Positions 1-6,768 of a DNA stretch of 51,811 bases are shown piece by piece. The DNA lies in assembly GCA_020721875.1 (NCBI GenBank), contig DYLX01000012.1, forward strand, positions 1 to 51,811, written 5' to 3'. Position 1 is the first letter of the stretch; the number at the start of each line of letters is the position of its first letter. This DNA is from Leptospira biflexa (GTDB lineage: Bacteria > Spirochaetota > Spirochaetia > Treponematales > Rectinemataceae). The notes beneath the pieces are model-generated. The model ran no database searches. It worked only from the letters and a program-made list of their open reading frames with translations, and was not told where the DNA came from. A program made the position numbers and the translations under genes.

Positions 1-102
1 GCGCCACACTTCCGAGCACGCAATAAGCCAACTCACGCGTATGTTGTACTTGAACGTTCCAGCCGCCTGGCAAAGGGGGGCTCTTTGGCTCTTTGCTCTT
101 TT
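1..102. other. left-edge sequence, no gene recognised
   Basis: I see no recognisable gene here. Bases 81-104 carry short CTCTTTG-like direct repeats and a T-rich run just before the promoter of the next gene. An upstream gene could end or start beyond the left edge, but nothing here shows it. Confidence 0.4.
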
Positions 103-131
103 TTGACCATTCTAAGATTTCATGGTATAAT
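103..131 (+). promoter_or_regulatory. sigma-70-type promoter for the TrpR-like gene
   Basis: A TTGACC -35 box (103-108) is followed by exactly 17 bases and a perfect TATAAT -10 box (126-131). The expected transcription start (about 138) falls on or next to the ATG at 140, and there is no ribosome binding site, so the mRNA is probably leaderless. Confidence 0.7.
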
Positions 132-139
132 GATAGAAT

Positions 140-442
140 ATGTCAAGAAACCCAGAGTTGATGCGCACCTGCATCGCGGAAATGTCCAAAGTTCTCGAGG
201 GCGCGGATGCCGACCTTATCGAACAATTTTTTTATTCGCTCTTTACCGCCTCAGAAGCAGATGAAATGGCAAAGCGTTGGGCGCTTGTAAAAGAGCTTGC
301 GAAGAAGACACCGCAGCGCAAGATCGCGTCGCAATTAGGGCTTTCCCTCTGCAAGATCACGCGTGGTTCACGCGAACTCAAGAAACCTGGCTCACCCTTC
401 CGCAGGCTCCTCGACAAACTGCCGCCAGAACAGGCAGTATAG
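140..442 (+). CDS. TrpR/YerC-superfamily DNA-binding regulator
   Basis: This 100-residue protein matches the Trp repressor fold in length and layout. A helical N-terminal half (residues 1-45) leads into a helix-turn-helix around residues 60-80 that contains the family motif ITRGS followed by a basic stretch, as in E. coli TrpR. In that family the protein binds an operator when loaded with a small corepressor such as tryptophan. No trp genes lie nearby, so the ligand and target here are unknown. The start is fixed by a near-perfect promoter whose transcription start coincides with the ATG. The neighbouring membrane protein follows after 4 bases and is probably co-transcribed. A YerC-like regulator is the alternative, but the ITRGS motif favours TrpR. 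Confidence 0.75.
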   Translation: MSRNPELMRTCIAEMSKVLEGADADLIEQFFYSLFTASEADEMAKRWALVKELAKKTPQRKIASQLGLSLCKITRGSRELKKPGSPFRRLLDKLPPEQAV

Positions 443-446
443 TACT

Positions 447-1031
447 ATGGAAGTCCCGCTTAGGCTGGTATCTCGAAAAAACGGTACGCTCTTCTACGGC
501 ATTCCGATTTCATTCAGAATAGTAGTGGGGCTTATGTTTGCGCTCATCATTGCGGCAATTGTACTCGAACAGTTCCATACAGGACCGCTCGGATGGATTG
601 CGGTGATCCTGCTGTTTTTAGGATTCGTCTATAAAGAAGACTGGGTGTTCGACCCGCACGCGAAAATAGTAGTAGGCCAACTCGGTTTCTATCCCCTGCT
701 CAAGAAAACCCACCTCAGTTTTGAGGAAATTGCCTACATCCAGCTCGCCGCCTTCGCGAAGGGCACTGTTCCCGGAAGCAATGAAGAAAAATCTTCGAAC
801 CGCGACGCCTTCAACGCGATGCGCGGAAACATGTCGAGCCGAGATCTGAGAGGCGGCATCGATTGGTTCCGCCGCAAAAAACTCTACATCGCGCTCCTCA
901 TCATTACCAAAAATGAAGAGCACTATCTTCTCGACATGGTGCCGGCGCGGAGGGCGATGCGCCTCTCCCACGCGGGAAAGGCGCTCTCCGCGCTCATTGG
1001 TTGCTCTTTTCTCGAAAACCTACCGGAGTAA
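447..1031 (+). CDS. small membrane protein of unknown function
   Basis: I do not recognise this 194-aa protein. It has two closely spaced hydrophobic segments (about residues 23-42 and 46-62) followed by a soluble, charged domain of about 130 residues with a mixed strand/helix look. This resembles small PH-like, membrane-anchored bacterial proteins, but only in outline. I chose the ATG at 447 because the longer upstream frame overlaps the TrpR-like gene completely. With the 447 start the gene begins 4 bases after that stop. Its 3' end overlaps the convergent ferredoxin/flavoprotein gene by 12 bases, so no terminator fits between them. Confidence 0.6.
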   Translation: MEVPLRLVSRKNGTLFYGIPISFRIVVGLMFALIIAAIVLEQFHTGPLGWIAVILLFLGFVYKEDWVFDPHAKIVVGQLGFYPLLKKTHLSFEEIAYIQLAAFAKGTVPGSNEEKSSNRDAFNAMRGNMSSRDLRGGIDWFRRKKLYIALLIITKNEEHYLLDMVPARRAMRLSHAGKALSALIGCSFLENLPE

Positions 1032-3320
1032 TCTCTCAGTTTTCTCAGCTTTCTCAGCACTCTCAGCCTTTTCGGCGTTCGCGCGCTGTGTCTCGCGTAG
1101 TGTCTCGATGATAAACTCAAACTCTTTGTGCCCCGACAAGTAGAAGATGTCGTTGTAGAGCTCAAAACCTCCGCGCTCGCGGCGCGCCAGGCCTTCGGCG
1201 AGACTGCGCTCTGTGAGGTCGGTGCCGCCGGGCGTGCCGGGAAGCGGCCGCATGTTGGCATAGCGGCTAAAGTCGCGGGCGCGCTGCTCGCGCTTGAGCT
1301 CCTGGCGCAGGTGCATTCGGAGGTTGTTGTTGCCGAGGAGGGTCTGGAGCTCCGCGAGGTTGCGGCGGTGCGCAGCGAGGAGCTCGGCAACAAGCGAGGC
1401 CGCGCTCTGAGCAGCCGCGGGTGCATCGACGATGGCGGCGGCTACGCCCTCGAGCTGCAGAATCTGCTGCTTCTCGTATTCGCGCGCGATTTTGAGCACG
1501 TCGTCGATGTTCGCAATGTGGTCGTCCGGTGTGCTCGCAAGGAATTCATCGATACCGATCGCGGCCTTGTGCCCTACCGCAATACCGTTGATGACATCCG
1601 GCCCCTTAATGATGTCGCCCGATACGAAGAGCCAGCCGAGACTGCTCTGGTAGTTCGGCGTCACTTTGATGCGGCGGCCGTCGTATTCGAGCTGGGTCGC
1701 GTAGTCGCCCAGGTAGCTCATGTTGGGACCTTGGCCGATAGCCTCAACAACCATATCGCCCTTGTACACTTCAATATCGTTCTTGTCGAAGGCGGGGTTG
1801 AAGCGTCGCTGTTCATCGAAGACGCGGGTACAGCGGCTTGTCTTGAGGCCGACGATTTTATCGCCCTCGATGAGGATCTCTTCCGGGCCGCGTCCGGGGT
1901 GGAACACGATGCCCTCTTCCTCTGCCTCCTCGATTTCCTCTTTGTCGGCGGGCATGATGTCGCGCGTTTCGAGGCTCGTCACCGTAAGGTGAACTTCACC
2001 GTACTTCTGCTTCTGGAGGCGTGCGAGACTCCGCGCGATGTCCATCGCGACGTTACCGCCACCGATAACCACAATCTCTTTTTCAACCGGGAACTCGATA
2101 CCGCGCCGGATGCGCGACAATAGGTCGATCGCCTGGAAAACCATCGGGTGGTCAGTGCCGGGTACCTTCGTACTGCGCCCCTCATGGAAACCTGTCGCAA
2201 TCAGCACGGCGTCGAAATCCTTGTGGAGGTCTTCGAACAATACATCTTTGCCCACGCGTGTATTGGTCTTCATGGTGACGCCGAGCGACTGAATGAGGTT
2301 GACATCCTTGTCTAACGCTGCGTCCGGGAGTCGGTACGAGGGGATGCCGTACCGCATCATGCCGCCGACCTTGGGGTAGGCCTCGAAAAGCGTCACCGCG
2401 TAACCCATGAGAGCAAGATAATACGAGGCGCTCAGACCCGACGGACCGCCACCCACGATCGCCACTTTTTTACCATTTTGCTTCACGATATTTTGATCGA
2501 CGAGACTACCGTATTGATCGGCAGGAATCGCGTCCATCGCGTAGCGTTTGAGCCAGCGAATGCTGAGCGGCTCGCCGCGGTTGCCGATAGAGCAGGCAGT
2601 TTCGCACTTGTGCGTGCAGATGCGCCCGCAGACATCGGAGAGGGGGTTTGTCTTCATCATCTGGCGACCGGCCTCGTGGGCGTCATCGTTCCATATCGCC
2701 TCGATGTACTCGGGAATGTTCATGTTCGCGGGGCAGACCGCGGTGCAGAGACCGCAGGACACGCAGCGGCTCGCCTCGGCCTTCGCCTCTTCGGCGCTGA
2801 AGCCCTTTACGATTTCGATAAAGGACGAGCCGCGCTCCGCCGCCGAGAGCTCTTCCATCGGCTGGCGCTTGAGGTCGATAAAGTTCACCTCGGTGTCCGC
2901 GCTCCACCCCTTCGCCGGCGCTTCGGCACCGTGGATGCTCTTGTCGCTGGGCAGAAAAAAGAAAGAGTCGGTATCGGGTGAGATGTGGATGTACTCGCGC
3001 GTCATACCGAGGCTTCCAGTCGTACAGACATCGACGCAGAGCGCGCACCAGCAGCAGCGCCCATAGTCGATGACGGGGCGATACTGCGTGCGGCCGGGCT
3101 CAGCCTTCTTGCCTTCGATCGGCACCATGCGGATGGCGTCGTTGTCGCAGATTTCGGCGCAGGTGCCGCAACCGATGCACTTCTCTAGGTCGTTGATGTG
3201 GAAACCGCGATAGCGTTCCGCGGCGGGTCTCACCACAAAAGGTACGCGAATAGTGTCCGGTTTTTCGCCCAGGTAGCGAAGCGCGGTCAGCGGTTTAAGA
3301 ATACTGCCGGTATTGAGCAT
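1020..3320 (-). CDS. NuoI-like ferredoxin fused to GltD/NfnB-type NAD(P)H oxidoreductase (electron-input module)
   Basis: This 766-aa protein is the last gene of the Mrp-linked oxidoreductase operon. Residues 48-58 and 89-99 are two CxxCxxCxxxC motifs for [4Fe-4S] clusters, as in NuoI/MbxN. Residues 186-196 and 231-243 are the cysteine sets of the GltD/NfnB N-terminal domain. FAD-binding (GGGPSG, 290-295) and NAD(P)-binding (GGGNVA, 420-425) Rossmann motifs follow. By homology it would pass electrons between ferredoxin, NAD(P)H and the membrane complex. After about residue 600 comes an extra 160-residue, Ala/Glu-rich tail that ends in short AEKAE repeats and overlaps the convergent gene. The ATG at 3320 has an AAGGAG site 8 bases upstream and lies 12 bases after the NuoD-like stop. 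Thermotoga has a similar glutamate-synthase-beta-like gene at the end of its matching cluster. Confidence 0.8.
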   Translation of the reverse strand: MLNTGSILKPLTALRYLGEKPDTIRVPFVVRPAAERYRGFHINDLEKCIGCGTCAEICDNDAIRMVPIEGKKAEPGRTQYRPVIDYGRCCWCALCVDVCTTGSLGMTREYIHISPDTDSFFFLPSDKSIHGAEAPAKGWSADTEVNFIDLKRQPMEELSAAERGSSFIEIVKGFSAEEAKAEASRCVSCGLCTAVCPANMNIPEYIEAIWNDDAHEAGRQMMKTNPLSDVCGRICTHKCETACSIGNRGEPLSIRWLKRYAMDAIPADQYGSLVDQNIVKQNGKKVAIVGGGPSGLSASYYLALMGYAVTLFEAYPKVGGMMRYGIPSYRLPDAALDKDVNLIQSLGVTMKTNTRVGKDVLFEDLHKDFDAVLIATGFHEGRSTKVPGTDHPMVFQAIDLLSRIRRGIEFPVEKEIVVIGGGNVAMDIARSLARLQKQKYGEVHLTVTSLETRDIMPADKEEIEEAEEEGIVFHPGRGPEEILIEGDKIVGLKTSRCTRVFDEQRRFNPAFDKNDIEVYKGDMVVEAIGQGPNMSYLGDYATQLEYDGRRIKVTPNYQSSLGWLFVSGDIIKGPDVINGIAVGHKAAIGIDEFLASTPDDHIANIDDVLKIAREYEKQQILQLEGVAAAIVDAPAAAQSAASLVAELLAAHRRNLAELQTLLGNNNLRMHLRQELKREQRARDFSRYANMRPLPGTPGGTDLTERSLAEGLARRERGGFELYNDIFYLSGHKEFEFIIETLRETQRANAEKAESAEKAEKTERLLR

Positions 3321-3332
3321 ATCTATTTCTCC

Positions 3333-4523
3333 TTACCTGTCGACTTCGGGTGGGCACGCGTCGAGGCTGAACATGATCTCCGCCGCGTCCTCGATTCGGG
3401 CGCCGATGAGCAGTTTTTCGAGGACATGGACGCCATGGGTCGAACTGACACCACGGACATGCACGCGGTAGGGCCGCACATCACCGTCGGACACCATGTA
3501 ATAGGCGTACTCGCCCTTGCTGCTCTCGGTGCGTATGTAGGCATCGCCCGCCGGAATCTTCCATTTAAGCGGATTGGGCTGTTTGTTCCAGACCGGCCCT
3601 TTGGGAATTTTATCGAGCACCTGCCGGATAATGCGAATACTCTCATTGACCTCGCGCCTGCGTACGGCTATGCGGGCGTACACATCGCTCTCGTGCGCGA
3701 CCGGAATGTCGAACTCGAGCTCGTTGTACACCTCGTAAGGATCATCGACGCGCACGTCGTGAGCAAAGCCCGCGGCGCGCAGGTTCGGCCCCGTCACGCC
3801 CCATTCGAGAGCCTTCTCGGGCGGAATTACGCCGATACCGGTCGCGCGCTTGCGTACAATTTTGTTCTCGAACAACAGATTGTCGTACTCAGGAAGCTTC
3901 GACTCGATGTAGGCGAGCGTTTCGCGCACGCGGCCAACAAAGCCTTCGGGCAGGTCGCGGCGCACACCGCCTGGAATGATATAGATATGGTAGACACGCG
4001 CCCCGGTAAGCATCTCGAAAAGCTCAAGGATGCGGTCGCGGTCGGAGATCGTCCAGTTCGGCAATGTGTAGAGGCCAAGGGTTCCCGCCACGCCGCCGAA
4101 TGCAAAGAGGTGGCTCGCGAGCCGGGAGAGTTCGAGCATTAGCACGCGGATAAACTGAGCGCGGCGAGGCACTTCGATGTGCGCGATCGCCTCGACAGCT
4201 CGCGCATAGTTTTCCTCGTTCGGATCAGGGTCGGGCACGCAGATGCGTGGCACAATGGCCACATTCTGCATGTAGAGGCGCTGTTCCATCAGCTTCTCGA
4301 AACCACGGTGGAGGTAACCAGCGTCGGTGCGGGCCTTCACAATTATGTCGCCCTCGAGAGTGAGCTTGAGCGCGAAGTTGCCTTCAATGCCGGGGTGGTT
4401 CGGTCCGATGAAGAGGTTGTACTCCCTGTTCTCGGGGGCGTCGGCGCCGGGGTATATCGACGCATAGTCGATCGATTTTCCGTCGATCATGCTTCCATCG
4501 TTCGCGGTGATGATGTCACTCAT
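3333..4523 (-). CDS. NuoD/MbxL-like large subunit (lacks a full NiFe site)
   Basis: This 396-aa protein belongs to the complex I 49-kDa / [NiFe]-hydrogenase large subunit family. It starts with the typical NLFIGPNHPGIEG-type strand region (residues 36-48) and ends in the family's DxC...R tail. Hydrogenases bind nickel-iron with two CxxC pairs. Here the N-terminal pair reads CVPD (C95, D98) and the C-terminal pair reads CPPE (C390, E393), so one cysteine of each pair is kept and the other is acidic. That argues against a hydrogen-evolving NiFe centre and for a Mbx/Mbs/Nfo-type role. The ATG at 4523 overlaps the NuoC-like stop by 8 bases. It sits in the peripheral arm with the NuoB-, C- and I-like subunits. 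Confidence 0.88.
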   Translation of the reverse strand: MSDIITANDGSMIDGKSIDYASIYPGADAPENREYNLFIGPNHPGIEGNFALKLTLEGDIIVKARTDAGYLHRGFEKLMEQRLYMQNVAIVPRICVPDPDPNEENYARAVEAIAHIEVPRRAQFIRVLMLELSRLASHLFAFGGVAGTLGLYTLPNWTISDRDRILELFEMLTGARVYHIYIIPGGVRRDLPEGFVGRVRETLAYIESKLPEYDNLLFENKIVRKRATGIGVIPPEKALEWGVTGPNLRAAGFAHDVRVDDPYEVYNELEFDIPVAHESDVYARIAVRRREVNESIRIIRQVLDKIPKGPVWNKQPNPLKWKIPAGDAYIRTESSKGEYAYYMVSDGDVRPYRVHVRGVSSTHGVHVLEKLLIGARIEDAAEIMFSLDACPPEVDR

Positions 4524-5262
4524 GGTCTTCCTCCTTCCACCAGCGCTCAGCGGAGCTGCGCGAGGCTACGCGGCCAGGCCGGATCTCGCGGACCGCCTCA
4601 GGATCTGGCTCGGCGTGATTGGAGTAGTAGCCGCCCTGTACCTGGTTGTCCCAGACAGGCTCGTACTCTTTGAAGTGGTACTGCTCATGGGCGAACTCGC
4701 GTGTACGGAAATCTTTGCGCATTGGTGGTGGTCCCTGCCAGTCGGAAAGGATGTACCTCGAGAGGTCCTCACAGCCAGGGAAATCGACGCCGAACATCTC
4801 GTGAATATCGCGCTCCTGGAACTTCGCCGGCTCCCAAAGATCCGTGACCGTTGCCTGCGAGGGAGAAGCACGATCTATGGAGACCTTCGCCTGGACTAGA
4901 ATGCGCTTCGAGTAGTTCCAGAAATGGTAGACGAGTTCGAATCTCCCCTCGGCGATCCAGTCGACACAGCTGATGGTGGAGAGGTGCTCGAAGCCGAGGC
5001 TGTGCTTGAGGTAGGACGCGAAGTCGTGTAGCCTCTCGGAGGGCACCGAACCCTGAACCCTGCGTTGGAGCTGATCGAGCACTTGAAAATTGTCGAACCC
5101 TGTGCCGCGCGCGATCGCCGATACCATCTCGGAGAGACCGGCGCGATTGTCCGTGTCGTGCTCTATGTGCTTCCGCGCGCTTGGAGAGGCATCTCTCTCG
5201 TGTTCCGCCGAACTGACAGCCCTATTTAATCCGGCGGTCACATCGATGATCTGACGTTTCAT
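4516..5262 (-). CDS. NuoC/MbxK-like subunit
   Basis: This 248-aa protein carries the complex I 30-kDa signature near residues 145-180: an ERDIHEMFG stretch, then FPGCEDLSRYIL, then MRKDF, all close to the classic NuoC pattern. Residues 1-60 are a poorly conserved, charged leader. The ATG at 5262 is chosen because a GGAGG site lies just upstream and it overlaps the NuoB-like stop as ATGA, which indicates translational coupling. The frame stays open for another 185 codons upstream but only as the shadow of the NuoB-like gene. It is a structural subunit of the peripheral arm that holds the large subunit in place. Confidence 0.85.
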   Translation of the reverse strand: MKRQIIDVTAGLNRAVSSAEHERDASPSARKHIEHDTDNRAGLSEMVSAIARGTGFDNFQVLDQLQRRVQGSVPSERLHDFASYLKHSLGFEHLSTISCVDWIAEGRFELVYHFWNYSKRILVQAKVSIDRASPSQATVTDLWEPAKFQERDIHEMFGVDFPGCEDLSRYILSDWQGPPPMRKDFRTREFAHEQYHFKEYEPVWDNQVQGGYYSNHAEPDPEAVREIRPGRVASRSSAERWWKEEDHE

Positions 5263-5846
5263 CCTTGTACCTCCAGTATGCCGAACTTCTTGCCATCGGC
5301 TGGAATGTCCTGGTAGGTTTGCACCGGGCCGCCGAAGAGCTCTTCCTGATTCTTTCGGTAGAACTCGTAGTTCTCGTAGTAGTCGCGCCAGGAATTCGCC
5401 TCGCCCTTGCCGACGCGGTCGATGAGCCAGGTGAAGCCTGTAATGATCGCCTCGGGACGCGGCATGCAGCCCGCGAGGTACATCTCGACCGGCAAATACT
5501 GATCGAGACTCTTGATCGTCGAATATGAATCCCAGTACATACCGCCATTGATGGTGCAGCTTCCGAAGCCCACCACATATTTTGGCGCCTGCATCTGCTC
5601 GTACACGAGGATGACTCGCTTGAGCGTTTTCACGCTCAGGTAGCCGGTAATGAGGAGAATGTCCGCCTGGCGCGGCGTCACCATCGGCATGATGCCGAAG
5701 CGCTCCATGTCGTAGCGCGCCGTCATTGTCGGCGGGAGCTCGATCGCTCCGCAGCCGGTGCAGTAGTGGAGCATCCAGAGACTGTGTCGCTTGAGTTTCG
5801 CGAGCACGCGGTCCCATGCGGCCTTTTGTGTCAATTCTTTTGCCAT
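5259..5846 (-). CDS. NuoB/MbxJ-like iron-sulfur subunit
   Basis: This 195-aa protein matches the small iron-sulfur subunit of complex I and group 4 hydrogenases. Cysteines C29 and C32 (CTGC), C97 (FGSC) and C127 (AGCMPRPE) are the expected ligands of the membrane-proximal [4Fe-4S] cluster (N2). The CTGC spacing resembles hydrogenase-type and Mbx small subunits rather than the tandem CC of ordinary NuoB. The ATG at 5846 is preceded by AAGGAG, and the gene is separated by 13 bases from the NuoH-like stop. The protein should pass electrons at the interface between the peripheral and membrane arms. Confidence 0.88.
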   Translation of the reverse strand: MAKELTQKAAWDRVLAKLKRHSLWMLHYCTGCGAIELPPTMTARYDMERFGIMPMVTPRQADILLITGYLSVKTLKRVILVYEQMQAPKYVVGFGSCTINGGMYWDSYSTIKSLDQYLPVEMYLAGCMPRPEAIITGFTWLIDRVGKGEANSWRDYYENYEFYRKNQEELFGGPVQTYQDIPADGKKFGILEVQG

Positions 5847-5859
5847 ACTCTGCTCCTTC

Positions 5860-6768
5860 TCACGCGATGTTGAGCATAATGCCGACTACGCCCAGGGCAG
5901 CGAGCGGCAGTGATATTTTCCACATGAACTTCACCGCGGAGTCGATGCGGAAGCGCCCAAACACCATGCTGACGCTGATAAGCCCCGTCCACAGCACGAA
6001 GAGCTTGACGAGATACTCGAGCCAGTTCGTCGCGCCACCGAGGAATAGGTTGATATAAAGCGTCAGTTCGAGGGGCACCGCGATGAGATGCTGAATGAAC
6101 ATGATGCCGAGGTACTTGCCCGCCATCTCGGTCATGGGGCCGGTCGCGATCTCATGCGGGGCGATGATCACTTCGAAAGGCTTCTCATTGAGCATGCCCT
6201 GGAGGGCGATGAGCGCGGCGACACCCAAAAGTGGGTGCGCAATAAGGCCCCAGGTAGCGATTCCGCCCGCTTGCTGAATCTTGATGAGATCGAGCATCGA
6301 GGTGGTCTGATTCTTCATGGCGACGCCAATGAAAGTGAGGATAAAGGGCACTTCGTAGCCTGCGAGCATCTGGAGCGCTCGGCTTATGCCGATGCTCCCA
6401 TTCGGATTCGCCGTCTCGCCAACACCGAGCGCCATTCCCAGCGAGGGAATGAGCAGCAGATACGAGATAACGAGAAAGTCTCCGAACTGCGCGAAGTAGC
6501 CGAAGCCGGGAACCGGCACGAAGTACAGAGTTAACAAGGTGCCGCCAAGCAGCATGAGGATCGCCACATCGTGCATGTAGCCGTGGCTCACGTTCGTCTT
6601 TTTACTCATGAGCTTCACGACATCATAGAAGGGCTGGATCCAACTCGGCCCCACGCGCCGCTCGACGCGGGCCGCGAACTTTCGCTCGTAGCCGCCCAGC
6701 AGCACGCCAGTGGCAAACATGATGAGTGGATACGCGATGATCCACACGATTAAACTGAGTACGCTCAT
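5860..6768 (-). CDS. NuoH/MbxM-like membrane subunit
   Basis: This 302-aa, roughly eight-helix membrane protein is a NuoH-family subunit. It has the early cytoplasmic RKFAARVERRVGP-type loop (residues 28-41), the conserved ETANPNGS-like loop (about 118-125) and the PFE...EIATGPMTEM-like segment near 200-220. NuoH subunits couple the electron-transfer arm to the antiporter-like subunits. The ATG at 6768 overlaps the upstream antiporter stop as ATGA. Length and loop charges are normal for the Mbh/Mbx type. Confidence 0.88.
   Translation of the reverse strand: MSVLSLIVWIIAYPLIMFATGVLLGGYERKFAARVERRVGPSWIQPFYDVVKLMSKKTNVSHGYMHDVAILMLLGGTLLTLYFVPVPGFGYFAQFGDFLVISYLLLIPSLGMALGVGETANPNGSIGISRALQMLAGYEVPFILTFIGVAMKNQTTSMLDLIKIQQAGGIATWGLIAHPLLGVAALIALQGMLNEKPFEVIIAPHEIATGPMTEMAGKYLGIMFIQHLIAVPLELTLYINLFLGGATNWLEYLVKLFVLWTGLISVSMVFGRFRIDSAVKFMWKISLPLAALGVVGIMLNIA

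Noticed and set aside
1128..2123. 331-codon plus-strand open frame
   Set aside because: It is the antisense of the ferredoxin/flavoprotein gene, which has clear motifs. Its own translation has no recognisable domain or ribosome site and follows from the codon bias of GC-rich DNA.
3198..4142. 314-codon plus-strand open frame
   Set aside because: It is antisense to the NuoD-like gene, with no motifs and no ribosome site.
3333..5846. group 4 [NiFe]-hydrogenase
   Set aside because: The operon resembles Mbh, but the large subunit has only half of the NiFe cysteines, and no hydrogenase maturation genes are seen.
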